This document shows positions 17,458 to 26,393 of a DNA stretch of 64,000 bases, in pieces. The notes beneath the pieces are model-generated. The model made no database searches. It was not told the DNA's origin and saw nothing but the letters and a program-made list of their open reading frames with translations. The DNA lies in NCBI RefSeq assembly GCF_900637665.1, contig NZ_LR134386.1, positions 922,501 to 986,500 of the forward strand, read 5' to 3'. The stretch is from Chryseobacterium nakagawai (GTDB lineage Bacteria; Bacteroidota; Bacteroidia; Flavobacteriales; Weeksellaceae). Both the position numbers and the translations under genes were made by a program. Each line of letters opens with the position of its first letter. Position 1 is the stretch's first letter.

Positions 17458-18939
17458 ATGAAAAAAACTGTATTTTTCCTGGCATTATTTTTTGCCTTAA
17501 ACTCCTGTACACAGGAGGAACTTCGCAATGAGAACCCGAATACTGAGATGTCTCAGAAAACTCCTTTAACGGAAAAACAGATTAATGAAAGGATCAACCA
17601 GGCCATAAAAAATGAAGGAACTTTCAATTGGAAGAATGAATCCGATCATTTTCTTTGGAGCGCTATTTTCCGTGGTAACAGAATGGTATCTATTGGATTT
17701 GGTTCATCCAAGGATGATTTTGACAGAAGTAAATCTCCGGATAATAAAAATATGGAGGACGAAATTTTAAATGCCATTGCAAAATCTGAAGGAAGAGGAT
17801 CAGCAAGATTCCTTTTGAATTCCGACAAGTATCTTAACCAACTGGATGTAACCATCGAAAAAGAAGAAACGATAACGGCTCTTCGCCAGATGAAAAACAT
17901 ACGATATGTAGAGCCCGCAGACTATCATTATTTTGAAAATGAAGCCAAATATAATACCACTTCAAAATCTTCAGGCAGCGGTTCTTCAGGGTGTGGTTTC
18001 TCCACTGCTACTTTAAGTGCTGTAGATTATACATCCACAACACCCACTGCAAAAATTCCATGGGCATTTACCAAACATAATATTCCTGACGCCTGGAACT
18101 ATAGTACAGGAGCAGGAGTAACCATTGGGCTTATTGATACTGGAGTTTCTCCAGATCAGTCTTTACTAGGATCCAGTTTTAATAATGGAGCATCATCAGG
18201 AAGAACGATCACCAAATTTGGAGTTTATAATGCTGATGGTTCAGCAGATCAATGCGGACACGGAACCAAAATGGCTTCTGTAATGGCGGCCCCTAGAAAT
18301 AATGCGGGACTTCCCGTAGGAGTAGCCTACAATGCAAATCTTATTGCTTACCGTGCTGCCGAAAATGTAGTATTGGAAACTTCCAGTGAGCAAAATGGAG
18401 TGAAAACTGCGTTTACAGACTTAGGTAACAATACCAATGTAAAAATCATCTCTATGTCAATGGGACATATTTTTTCAGTAGGGAAAATTGAGGATGGAGT
18501 GAAATATGCTTATGCCAGAGGAAAACTTATTTTCTGTGCAGGAGGAACATCTACCAGCTTTACGAATTTTGTAGGGGTTATCTTCCCTGCTTCAATGCCG
18601 GAAACCCAGGCAATAACAGGAGTAAAAGAAGGAACTTCCAACCAGAAATGTGATGTTTGCCACTCCGGAAGTCAGATTGATTTTACCTTCCAGATGGAAA
18701 GAGCATCAGGAAATACAGTTCCGGTTTTAAGTTATTACAACGGACAAGCAGATTACGTAGGAGGATCTTCAGTGGCGACGGCGGCCACTGCCGGAATTGC
18801 AGCATTGGTTTGGGCTAAAAACCCATCATGGACCAGAGACCAGGTTCTTAATAAAATGAGGCAGTCGGCAACCTATTATCCAACTGTTAATTCGAGCTAT
18901 GGCTATGGGAACATTAATGTTTTAAAGGCTGTACAATAA
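17458..18939 (+). CDS. Subtilisin-like (S8) serine peptidase, lipoprotein
   Basis: 493 residues. A type II signal peptide with FALNSC puts the lipid-bearing cysteine at residue 17. Residues ~35-170 form a pro-domain-like region, followed by a Gly/Ser linker. The catalytic triad is D227 (GLIDTGV), H268 (CGHGTK) and S438 (GGSSVATAA). The usual GTSxAxP is altered to GSSVATA, and the region expected to give the oxyanion asparagine reads CAGGTST instead of AAGN. A small Cys pair (KCDVCHSG) near 400 looks like a family trait. Probably a periplasmic or surface protease. Confidence 0.85.
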   Translation: MKKTVFFLALFFALNSCTQEELRNENPNTEMSQKTPLTEKQINERINQAIKNEGTFNWKNESDHFLWSAIFRGNRMVSIGFGSSKDDFDRSKSPDNKNMEDEILNAIAKSEGRGSARFLLNSDKYLNQLDVTIEKEETITALRQMKNIRYVEPADYHYFENEAKYNTTSKSSGSGSSGCGFSTATLSAVDYTSTTPTAKIPWAFTKHNIPDAWNYSTGAGVTIGLIDTGVSPDQSLLGSSFNNGASSGRTITKFGVYNADGSADQCGHGTKMASVMAAPRNNAGLPVGVAYNANLIAYRAAENVVLETSSEQNGVKTAFTDLGNNTNVKIISMSMGHIFSVGKIEDGVKYAYARGKLIFCAGGTSTSFTNFVGVIFPASMPETQAITGVKEGTSNQKCDVCHSGSQIDFTFQMERASGNTVPVLSYYNGQADYVGGSSVATAATAGIAALVWAKNPSWTRDQVLNKMRQSATYYPTVNSSYGYGNINVLKAVQ

Positions 18940-18951
18940 TTTTTTTTAAAG

Positions 18952-18984
18952 GAAGCAGGGAAAGAGAATTCCTGCTTCTTTTTT
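18952..18984. terminator. Bidirectional terminator
   Basis: GAAGCAGG (18952-18959) pairs with CCTGCTTC (18971-18978), with T runs downstream on both strands, between the converging peptidase and 18995-20164 genes. Confidence 0.85.
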
Positions 18985-18994
18985 ACATTGCCCC

Positions 18995-20164
18995 TTAATC
19001 TCCCAACTGATAATCCAAAGGAAGCATTTTTTCAACTTTATTTCTCGAAAATTCTCCCTGGGTAACAAGCTGATCAGGTGTGGTAATATTTCCATCTTTT
19101 GAAACTTCAAAAGACTCTCCTTCCTCTGAATAGAGAAAAGTAGATAAGGTTCTATTGTATTTTCCTCTGATAAATTGATTTTTTTTAATGCTTTCATAAG
19201 GTGCCTTGGTATAATTAACCTGAAGAATATCTTTAAAACTAAAGAGAACCTGTCCGTTTGTTCTTTTCACATAGTCTGAATCAGGGATCAGTGTTTTGGT
19301 GATAGCAAGAGAATAAGGTTTTTGACTATTCTTTCTACGGGAAATATCTCTGATATCTTCAGGAATATTGATTGTCTCTGAAGATTTCGGTATGGTCATG
19401 AAATCTTTTAAAACATTTAATTCTTCCTCAGTAGGGTAGTTTGAATTGGGGATTTTTACAACCTGATTGACAATGAATTCGTTTTCAGGAATTGTATTAT
19501 AGTAAATACTTCTGAAAAAATGAAGTGAACTTCCGTCATAAGCATTCATCCGATTGATTTTAACCTTATCTGTATTTTTAGTTTCCTTAAAGAAACTTGT
19601 TCCTGTATAATTGGTAATATTCGTATTAAAATCTGTTGAATAATTGATCAGATTGTATTCAATTTCATATCCCAAATTTTTATTTTCAATGAGTAAAGTC
19701 TTAGGTGCTTTTACTCTAAGCAGCTTCTTCTTTTTGTCATAAGAAAATTTAAGTGTTTTTTGATTTTTGATTCTCACATTTTCGAGATCATCTCCAATAA
19801 AATTACGGAGAAAAGTATTGATATAATGAGTATAAGCTTCGGAAGTATAAGGGACCAATACTATTTCTTCAATAGCATTGGTTTTAGTTAAAACAACCTT
19901 TAGATTTTTGTTGATAACTGTTGAAATTTCTGTACTGAATGTTTCATAATCTTCTTTCTGAAAAATAATATTACCACTAGTTTGTGTAGAAAGAGAAAGG
20001 CTAAAAGTTCCATCTTCTTTTGAAACCGTTCCTGTTTTTGTTCCATCAATATAGATGCTCACACTGCTTAATCGATGCTCCTTATCATCTACCACGGTAC
20101 CTTTGATGACCTGGGTAAAAGAAAAGGAATAAGTGAATAAAAAAAATAGTAATATCGTTTTCAT
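18995..20164 (-). CDS. Secreted protein with carboxypeptidase-like regulatory domain
   Basis: 389 residues from the ATG chosen at 20164, which begins a good signal peptide (MKTILLFFLFTYSFSFTQ); an ATG three codons upstream is also possible. Residues ~22-95 form a CarboxypepD_reg-like beta sandwich (IKGTVVDDKEHRLSSVSIYI, then DGTFSL), the fold found at the N terminus of SusC/TonB receptors. The remaining ~290 residues have no membrane-barrel signature and I do not recognise them. Probably a periplasmic protein of unknown role. Confidence 0.8.
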   Translation of the reverse strand: MKTILLFFLFTYSFSFTQVIKGTVVDDKEHRLSSVSIYIDGTKTGTVSKEDGTFSLSLSTQTSGNIIFQKEDYETFSTEISTVINKNLKVVLTKTNAIEEIVLVPYTSEAYTHYINTFLRNFIGDDLENVRIKNQKTLKFSYDKKKKLLRVKAPKTLLIENKNLGYEIEYNLINYSTDFNTNITNYTGTSFFKETKNTDKVKINRMNAYDGSSLHFFRSIYYNTIPENEFIVNQVVKIPNSNYPTEEELNVLKDFMTIPKSSETINIPEDIRDISRRKNSQKPYSLAITKTLIPDSDYVKRTNGQVLFSFKDILQVNYTKAPYESIKKNQFIRGKYNRTLSTFLYSEEGESFEVSKDGNITTPDQLVTQGEFSRNKVEKMLPLDYQLGD

Positions 20165-20218
20165 GGTTAACAATATTACTAAATTTTTAGTGATAAAAAA
20201 GATATGATTGAAAATTGC

Positions 20219-21046
20219 TTATCCAATTCTCACACTGGTCATACTTAAAGATCCACCAATCAGTTCGTCGTTAAATAAAGATAATTTTTCGGTTGTATCT
20301 TTCAAAGCTAGAGTGTAGATCAAAGGTAAATAATGGTCAGGAGTAGGAACTGCATATTGTAGAGAAGTACCTTGTTTATGGTAATCAATAATATTCTGAA
20401 AATTACCATCCAAAAGCCAATTATTGGTTTTCTCCCTTGCTTCTATAGCCCAGTCCCAGCCAGCACCAACGGTATTGATATTTTTCCAATCGATCATACG
20501 TAGGTTATGAACAATATTTCCGCTTCCTATGATTAGGATTCCTTTCTCACGAAGCTTATTCAGCCTTTGGGCAAGGTCATAATGATATTGTGGCGGTTTT
20601 GTATAATCAATGCTTAATTGAATAACAGGAATATCTGCATCAGGATATAAATGTCTTATAACAGACCAGGCTCCATGATCCAGTCCCCAATTGTGATCTT
20701 CCTCTACTTCTACAGGAAGTAAAAGTTCAGCCGTTTCCCTGGCAAGTGCCGGACTTCCGTGAGCGGGATACTGTACTTCAAACAATTCTTTTGGGAAGCC
20801 ATAAAAATCATGGATTGTTTTAGGCATCTCCATAGTGGTGACAAAGGTTCCCGGCGTATACCAATGTGCAGAAATACATAGAATAGCATTCGGTTTTGGA
20901 ATTTCACTCGCTATTTTGCGGAACCCTTGTACAAACTGGTTTTCTTCAATAGCATTCATCGGAGAGCCGTGTCCAAGGAATAAAACCGGCATTCTTTGTG
21001 TGTTGTTGAAACTGTCACTTATATTTTGAAGATCGTTGAGGTTCAT
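20219..21046 (-). CDS. ygiD: Class III extradiol dioxygenase, 4,5-DOPA type
   Basis: 275 residues, typical length. Members of the LigB/DODA family open catechol rings using Fe2+ or Zn2+; the E. coli relative YgiD acts on L-DOPA. Metal ligands appear as the His of FLGHGSPM near residue 26, SAHWYTPG near 60, GSGNIVHNL near 173, and the C-terminal PTPDHYLPL. The physiological substrate here is unknown. The YceI gene lies upstream on the same strand but is separated by a terminator. Confidence 0.88.
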   Translation of the reverse strand: MNLNDLQNISDSFNNTQRMPVLFLGHGSPMNAIEENQFVQGFRKIASEIPKPNAILCISAHWYTPGTFVTTMEMPKTIHDFYGFPKELFEVQYPAHGSPALARETAELLLPVEVEEDHNWGLDHGAWSVIRHLYPDADIPVIQLSIDYTKPPQYHYDLAQRLNKLREKGILIIGSGNIVHNLRMIDWKNINTVGAGWDWAIEAREKTNNWLLDGNFQNIIDYHKQGTSLQYAVPTPDHYLPLIYTLALKDTTEKLSLFNDELIGGSLSMTSVRIG

Positions 21047-21070
21047 AAGTATTGAATATTGATAAAAAAT

Positions 21071-21111
21071 AAAAGGTTCAAGGCTTTTTAATAAAAATCC
21101 CTGAACCTTTT
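21071..21111 (-). terminator. Terminator of the yceI gene
   Basis: AAAAGGTTCA (21071-21080) pairs with TGAACCTTTT (21102-21111), extended by GG/CC. On the minus strand it is followed by ATTTTTTATC. Confidence 0.8.
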
Positions 21112-21128
21112 AAAAAGCATGTTACAAA

Positions 21129-21641
21129 TTATGCTTGTTTTACAAACTGTAATTCGCCAGCGATTTTTACATCATCACTTACCATTACCCCTCCTGCTTC
21201 AAGCGCTGCATTCCAGTTCAATCCAAAATCTTTTCTGCTGATTTTTCCTTCAAAAGAGAAACCTGCTTTTGTATTTCCCCATGGATCAACATTGATTCCA
21301 CCGAAGTCTACATCTAATGTTACAGGCTTTGTAATTCCGTTGATCGTAAGGTTTCCAACTACTTCATTGTTCAGTTTCTGAGATTCAAAAGTAATGGTTG
21401 GGTGAGCTTCAGCACTGAAGAATTCAGCAGACTTTAAGTGATTGTCTCTGTCTGTATTATTAGTGAATACAGAATCAGTTTGAATGGTAGCTGTAGTTTT
21501 TGCGTTTGCAAAGAACTCGTCTTCAGATTCAATTTCAGCAGAGAAAGTTCTGAAGCTTCCTTTTACGTTAGAAATCATCATGTGTTTTACTTTGAAAGTA
21601 ATTTCACTATGCGTAGGGTCTAAGATCCATTTTGTTGCCAT
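21129..21641 (-). CDS. YceI family protein
   Basis: 170 residues matching a complete YceI lipocalin-like barrel that binds long isoprenoid or lipid chains. The opening WILDPTHSEITFKVKHMM and the later FEGKISRKDFGLNW are family signatures. Unlike many YceI proteins it has no signal peptide, so it should be cytoplasmic. A perfect minus-strand -7 box lies at 21675-21682 and a terminator follows the gene, so it is a single-gene unit. Confidence 0.93.
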   Translation of the reverse strand: MATKWILDPTHSEITFKVKHMMISNVKGSFRTFSAEIESEDEFFANAKTTATIQTDSVFTNNTDRDNHLKSAEFFSAEAHPTITFESQKLNNEVVGNLTINGITKPVTLDVDFGGINVDPWGNTKAGFSFEGKISRKDFGLNWNAALEAGGVMVSDDVKIAGELQFVKQA

Positions 21642-21674
21642 TGTATTTTGTATTTTTTGTTGTTGTTAATGATG

Positions 21675-21682
21675 CAAATTTA
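21675..21682 (-). promoter_or_regulatory. -7 box of the yceI gene
   Basis: Minus-strand TAAATTTG, exact TAnnTTTG, 33 bases before the ATG. A TTG at 21699-21701 could be the -33 element, with a short spacer. Confidence 0.6.
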
Positions 21683-21892
21683 GGATAGAGAGTATATACA
21701 AGTCATTGATATAGGATAAGAAATGAAATTACTTCATTACAAACCATCTTTTTTTATTCAGACCCGTTTTACCTTATCCAAGGAACCTCATAAAATTCCA
21801 TTATTAAGGTAAGAAATAATTTTCATCAATTCATTAATTCCATTTTATGAATGTTTTATTTTAACGTTTCTTAACGGATGATTTTTATTTCT

Positions 21893-21900
21893 TATTTTTG
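21893..21900 (+). promoter_or_regulatory. -7 box of the S9 peptidase gene
   Basis: TATTTTTG fits TAnnTTTG exactly, 19 bases before the ATG at 21920. Confidence 0.6.
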
Positions 21901-21919
21901 ATGGATTCAATTTTATACA

Positions 21920-24058
21920 ATGAAATTACATAAATTTTCTTTATTGATGCTTGCTTTGGGGACCTCAGCGTTTGCCCAGACACAGAAATTTACAATGGCG
22001 GAGGCTGTGAATGGAATGCGTACCAACCTTGCAGTGAAAAATATTTCACAATTTTCATGGTCTGCGGACGGAAAATCTTATATCCAGTCAGTAAAAGGCG
22101 GATATCTGGCTACGGATTTAAAAACAAACAAACAGGATACCCTAATATCTCTGACACAGTTGAACAAACCGTTTGCAAGTAATAAGCTGAAATCTGTTCC
22201 ACCTATTAAGTTTACAGGAACATCCAATGGATATTTCAATACCAATGGTGAGATGTTCTGGATTGAAAAATCTGGAAATGATTGGAAAATAAAGAACTCA
22301 ACAAAGATTGATCTTGATGCAGCCAATGTGAAAATGTTTGGTGACGGACAAACTTTTGCCTTTACTGCAAAAAACAATTTATTTGTTAATAAAAACGGGA
22401 AAACCATAGCGGTAACCAATGAGGCTAATGAAAATATAATCAGTGGTCAATCTGTTCATAGAAATGAATTCGGAATTGATACCGGAATTTTCCCTGCACC
22501 GAATTCTGAAAGTGTAGCGTTCTACAAAATGGACCAGTCAATGGTAGCAGATTATCCGATCATCGACTGGTCAGTAACGCCAGCCGTTAATCATAACATT
22601 AAATATCCAATGGCTGGCCAAACATCGCATCAGGTAACATTAGGTGTTTTCAATATCAAAACACAAGCTACAACTTTCCTTAAGATTGATGGTGAGAAAG
22701 ATCAGTATCTAACAGCGGTTACATGGAGCCCGGACTCAAAATATATTTTTGTAGCGGTACTGAACAGAGGACAGAATCACATGAAGATGAACCAATATGA
22801 TGCCGCTACCGGAACTTTGGTAAAGACTTTATTTGAAGAATCAGACAGCAAATATGTTGAACCACAACATCCACTTACTTTCTTCCCGAATTCAAATACA
22901 GATTTTATCTGGCAGAGTCAGAGAACGGGATATAATCACTTATTTCATTACAGTTTAGAAAAAGGATTGGTGGCTCAGATCACAAAAGGAGACTGGTTGG
23001 TAACCGATATTTTAGGATTTAATGAAAAGAAAAAAGAAATTTTCTTTACTTCTACTAAGGAAACACCTTTAGAAAGACATTTATATAAGATCAACTGGAC
23101 AAATTTCAAAATGCAAAGATTGGATGCAGATGCAGGAATGCACTTCGGAATTCTGAGCAGTGATGGAAACTATCTTTATGATGCTTACAGTAATCCCAAT
23201 ACTCCACGAGTAGGAAACATTATCAATACATCCAGTTTAAAATCTACCAATATCCTTACTTCTGAAAATACATTAAAAAATTATCAGAGACCGGAAATTA
23301 AAAATGTAGAATTAAAGGCTGATGATGGAACTCCTTTATATGGAAAGATCATCTTACCAACGAATTTCGATCCCAATAAAAAATATCCAACAATTGTTTA
23401 CTTATACAATGGGCCACACTTACAACTGATTACAAACAGTTTCCCGGCTTCCGGAAATCTTTGGTATGAATACATGGCTCAGAACGGATATATCATCTTC
23501 ACTATGGATGGAAGAGGTTCTTCCAACCGAGGAATGAAGTTCGAGCAGGCTGTGTTCAGAAATCTGGGGACGACAGAGATGAATGACCAAATGAAAGGAG
23601 TAGATTATCTGAAATCTCTTCCTTATGTAGATGGTGACAAAATGGGTATTCACGGATGGAGCTTCGGAGGATTCATGACAACAAGTTTCATGCTTCGTAA
23701 ACCGGACGTTTTCAAAGTAGGAGTAGCTGGAGGACCGGTGATCGACTGGAATATGTACGAAATCATGTATGGGGAAAGATATATGGATACACCGCAAGAA
23801 AATCCACAAGGATATGCAACAGCTAATCTTTTGGATAAAGTTCAGAACCTGAAAGGAAAACTATTGATGATTCACGGGGCACAGGATGACGTAGTAGTAT
23901 GGCAGCATTCCATTAAGTTTATCAAATCAGCTGTTGACAATGGAGTTCAATTGGATTACTTTACTTATCCGGGACATCCACATAATGTGATCGGAAAAGA
24001 CAGAGTTCACCTGATGCAGAAAATCACAGATTACTTTGATTTATATCTGAAAAAATAA
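21920..24058 (+). CDS. S9 family peptidase, dipeptidyl peptidase IV type
   Basis: 712 residues with a signal peptide ending at AFAQ, so exported to the periplasm. Residues ~40-470 form the eight-bladed DPP-IV propeller and the C-terminal ~250 the alpha/beta hydrolase. The nucleophile sits in HGWSFGGF, the aspartate in GAQDDVV and the histidine in PGHPHNV. The substrate-binding Glu region of DPP-IV is present as GIFPAPNSE followed later by the double-Tyr element IDWSVTPA region, so cleavage of X-Pro dipeptides is likely. This is consistent with peptide-scavenging flavobacteria. A terminator follows. Confidence 0.92.
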   Translation: MKLHKFSLLMLALGTSAFAQTQKFTMAEAVNGMRTNLAVKNISQFSWSADGKSYIQSVKGGYLATDLKTNKQDTLISLTQLNKPFASNKLKSVPPIKFTGTSNGYFNTNGEMFWIEKSGNDWKIKNSTKIDLDAANVKMFGDGQTFAFTAKNNLFVNKNGKTIAVTNEANENIISGQSVHRNEFGIDTGIFPAPNSESVAFYKMDQSMVADYPIIDWSVTPAVNHNIKYPMAGQTSHQVTLGVFNIKTQATTFLKIDGEKDQYLTAVTWSPDSKYIFVAVLNRGQNHMKMNQYDAATGTLVKTLFEESDSKYVEPQHPLTFFPNSNTDFIWQSQRTGYNHLFHYSLEKGLVAQITKGDWLVTDILGFNEKKKEIFFTSTKETPLERHLYKINWTNFKMQRLDADAGMHFGILSSDGNYLYDAYSNPNTPRVGNIINTSSLKSTNILTSENTLKNYQRPEIKNVELKADDGTPLYGKIILPTNFDPNKKYPTIVYLYNGPHLQLITNSFPASGNLWYEYMAQNGYIIFTMDGRGSSNRGMKFEQAVFRNLGTTEMNDQMKGVDYLKSLPYVDGDKMGIHGWSFGGFMTTSFMLRKPDVFKVGVAGGPVIDWNMYEIMYGERYMDTPQENPQGYATANLLDKVQNLKGKLLMIHGAQDDVVVWQHSIKFIKSAVDNGVQLDYFTYPGHPHNVIGKDRVHLMQKITDYFDLYLKK

Positions 24059-24062
24059 AATT

Positions 24063-24093
24063 AAAATCCAGCCATTGTGGTTGGATTTTTTTG
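24063..24093 (+). terminator. Terminator after the S9 peptidase
   Basis: AAAATCCA pairs with TGGATTTT, with CC/GG inside, then seven T; it begins five bases after the stop codon. Confidence 0.85.
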
Positions 24094-24323
24094 TTGTTTT
24101 TTGTTGGGAAACTCAAGGGCGCAAAGAACATTTAATAGAATACTTCTTTAACGCGAAAGGATTTAAAATTTTGAACCCCCATAGGCACATAGAATATAGG
24201 CTCTAATATACGATCAATATTATAAGAAATTCGTGCATTCGTGGCAAAAAAATCAGTGTAACTCTGGCCGGAAATCTTATATTTTCTCGGAGACTATTTC
24301 TGCTGCATTGAACTTCCTTTATA

Positions 24324-25136
24324 TTATTCGTAAAACTCTTTGATAATATAGTTTCCGTTGTTCAGTTTATTTAATTCTTTCAACAGATAATAACGGTGCA
24401 GGAATCCGGTTAAAACAACTATTTTTTTGTGAGGATATCTTATCGAAACAGTATAGATATTCTGAGCCATAGTTTGGTTTCTTAGATCCCAAAAACCTGA
24501 CATTAATTTGAACCCGCTTTTGTAGCTGATTTTTTCTCCATCAGGTTTGGTTACAAATCTTTCGGAAAACTCTTTCCTATTTTCTGTTATTTTTGATAAA
24601 CCGGAGTATTGAGCATTTTGTCTTTTTTCTGAAATCTTATCTGTTGTTGTATTGTTGAAATTTTCGGGAGACAATTCAGCCTTTTTCATGAGTTCTTTAG
24701 TTGTATTCAGGAAAATTTCATATTCCTCAGCTTCAGATGGTGACAATTTTTTAGCTTTATACAGACTGTCAATTAATTTTACAGACAAATTATCTGTTGG
24801 AACCATCCCTTTATCCCTTCTGTATTGATTTCTGTTTTCAAAATCAAAAGGAAGTCTCAGTGTATTGGGAAACTTTTTAAGATAGCGATTGCTTGCGATA
24901 ATTTCGTTTCCCTTGAGATCTTTATCAGTCTCATATTCTTTCATTCCCTGGCTGTCAACCTCGTGAAGAATAATATCAGGTTTTATTTTGTTCAGGATAT
25001 CAAACAATATTGTTGGATGATAATTTGGAACACTGTCATGTATATTTCCAATCACATAAATTTCCGTTTTGTTTTGTGAAAAGTAAAAAGTAGTCATTAG
25101 AAAGAAGAAAAATACCAGTGAGTGTCTCATTTTCAT
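24324..25136 (-). CDS. Secreted TraB/GumN-like protein
   Basis: 270 residues from the ATG at 25136. A -7 box (25151-25158) lies inside the longer open frame that begins at 25175, so the shorter start, which also opens a clean signal peptide (MKMRHSLVFFFFL), is preferred. Features of the TraB/GumN/Tiki fold are visible: VIGNIHDSVP, then a predicted DIILHEVD, and near the C terminus MAQNI followed by VVLTGFLHRYYLL. Members of this superfamily include putative metalloproteases and esterases. The function here is unknown; it is a single-gene unit. Confidence 0.7.
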   Translation of the reverse strand: MKMRHSLVFFFFLMTTFYFSQNKTEIYVIGNIHDSVPNYHPTILFDILNKIKPDIILHEVDSQGMKEYETDKDLKGNEIIASNRYLKKFPNTLRLPFDFENRNQYRRDKGMVPTDNLSVKLIDSLYKAKKLSPSEAEEYEIFLNTTKELMKKAELSPENFNNTTTDKISEKRQNAQYSGLSKITENRKEFSERFVTKPDGEKISYKSGFKLMSGFWDLRNQTMAQNIYTVSIRYPHKKIVVLTGFLHRYYLLKELNKLNNGNYIIKEFYE

Positions 25137-25150
25137 AAAGTTATTATTCT

Positions 25151-25158
25151 CAAATATA
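25151..25158 (-). promoter_or_regulatory. -7 box that sets the start of the TraB-like gene
   Basis: Minus-strand TATATTTG, exact match. It lies between the upstream in-frame start (25175) and the ATG at 25136, and so excludes the longer form. Confidence 0.65.
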
Positions 25159-25257
25159 AATAAGTTTAGATACATGACAAAAAGAAGCCGTCATTTAGAC
25201 AACCTGTGCCAAATTCCGATCTTATCAAACATCAATGCATCTGATACTTTATAGCTG

Positions 25258-25265
25258 TATTTTTG
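25258..25265 (+). promoter_or_regulatory. -7 box of the LLM oxidoreductase gene
   Basis: TATTTTTG, exact TAnnTTTG, 19 bases before the ATG at 25285. Confidence 0.6.
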
Positions 25266-25284
25266 TATAACTAAAATCAACAAT

Positions 25285-26310
25285 ATGGAATTAGGAATAG
25301 GAATGTTCGGAGATTTAGCTTTCGATCAGTCAACAGGGAAATATAGAGATGCAGGAACCAAGCTTCATGAAATTCTTGAGCAGGTAAAATTCATGGATGA
25401 GGTAGGAATAGATGTCTTTGCGATGGGAGAGCATCATCGTCCGGATTATGCTGTTTCTTCGCCGGAAATAGTATTGGCAGCAGCGGCAAGCATTACCAAA
25501 AATATAAAATTAGCAAGTGGAGTAACTGTTTTGAGTTCATCAGAACCGGTAAAAGTGTATGAAGACTTTTCTACATTGGATTTAATTTCAAACGGAAGAG
25601 CAGAAATATTCGTTGGACGAGGGAGCTTTATTGAGTCATTTCCTTTATATGGTTATTCGTTGAATGACTATGAAGAGCTTTTCGATGAAAAACTGGATTT
25701 ATTATTAAAAATCAATTCTGAAGAAAATGTGACCTGGTCAGGAAAGCTTCGCGCTCCAATGAAAGACCAGACTGTATATCCAAGAGCAAAAAATGATGGT
25801 AAGCTTTCTATCTGGAGAGCAGTGGGAGGGACTCCACAGTCTGTTTTAAGTGCTGCTCAATTAGGAATGCCATTAGTAGTCGCCATCATTGGCGGAATGC
25901 CGATCCAGTTTAAAAATCTGATTGAATTCTACAAACAGGAATATCAAAAAGCAGGACACGATATGTCTAAAATGCAGATTGCAATTCATTCACATACTTT
26001 TGTAAGTGATGATCAGAAGGTGGTGGATGGATATTTCCACAATTACAAATCTCAAATGGATAGAATAGGCTCTTCCAGAGGCTGGGCACCTTATACCAAA
26101 ATGCAGTATGATGGTGGAAGAAGTAAAGACGGGGCATTATTTATCGGAAGCCCGGCTGAGGTAGCAGATAAGATTGCTTACATGAAAGAAATCTTTGGAA
26201 TTACAAGATTTATTGGTCATATGGATATTGGCGATCCGGCTCATGATGTCATGATGAGGTCTATTGAACTATTTGGAAAAGAAGTAAAACCATTGGTACA
26301 AAACCTGTAA
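25285..26310 (+). CDS. LLM class flavin-dependent oxidoreductase
   Basis: 341 residues, a luciferase-like TIM barrel that uses reduced FMN or F420. The start MELGIGMFGDLAFD and the segments AMGEHHRPDYAVSSPE and LASGVTVLSSSEPVKVYE fit the LLM family named after Atu2307/SP_0267-type monooxygenases; the C-terminal FIGSPAEVADKI closes the domain. Substrate unknown. Its stop codon sits inside a perfect palindrome that probably serves as the terminator. Confidence 0.88.
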   Translation: MELGIGMFGDLAFDQSTGKYRDAGTKLHEILEQVKFMDEVGIDVFAMGEHHRPDYAVSSPEIVLAAAASITKNIKLASGVTVLSSSEPVKVYEDFSTLDLISNGRAEIFVGRGSFIESFPLYGYSLNDYEELFDEKLDLLLKINSEENVTWSGKLRAPMKDQTVYPRAKNDGKLSIWRAVGGTPQSVLSAAQLGMPLVVAIIGGMPIQFKNLIEFYKQEYQKAGHDMSKMQIAIHSHTFVSDDQKVVDGYFHNYKSQMDRIGSSRGWAPYTKMQYDGGRSKDGALFIGSPAEVADKIAYMKEIFGITRFIGHMDIGDPAHDVMMRSIELFGKEVKPLVQNL

Positions 26311-26321
26311 TTACAGGTTTT
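26300..26321 (+). terminator. Terminator overlapping the stop codon of the LLM gene
   Basis: AAAACCTGTAATTACAGG followed by TTTT is a perfect 22-base palindrome; the TAA stop (26308-26310) lies at its centre. TATTT follows. Confidence 0.7.
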
Positions 26322-26327
26322 ATTTAA

Positions 26328-26377
26328 CCACAAAAGTCACAAAAGCTGTATTTTAAAACACTTTGTGGCTTTTGTAG
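26328..26377. repeat. CACAAAAGTCACAAAAG hairpin element
   Basis: CAAAAGTCACAAA (26331-26343) pairs with TTTGTGGCTTTTG (26362-26374), one G-U pair. The words CACAAAAG and CTTTTGTG recur in flavobacterial intergenic DNA in my memory; here it may also end the minus-strand sbcC transcript. Confidence 0.5.
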
Positions 26378-26393
26378 TTTAAAATATTAGAAG

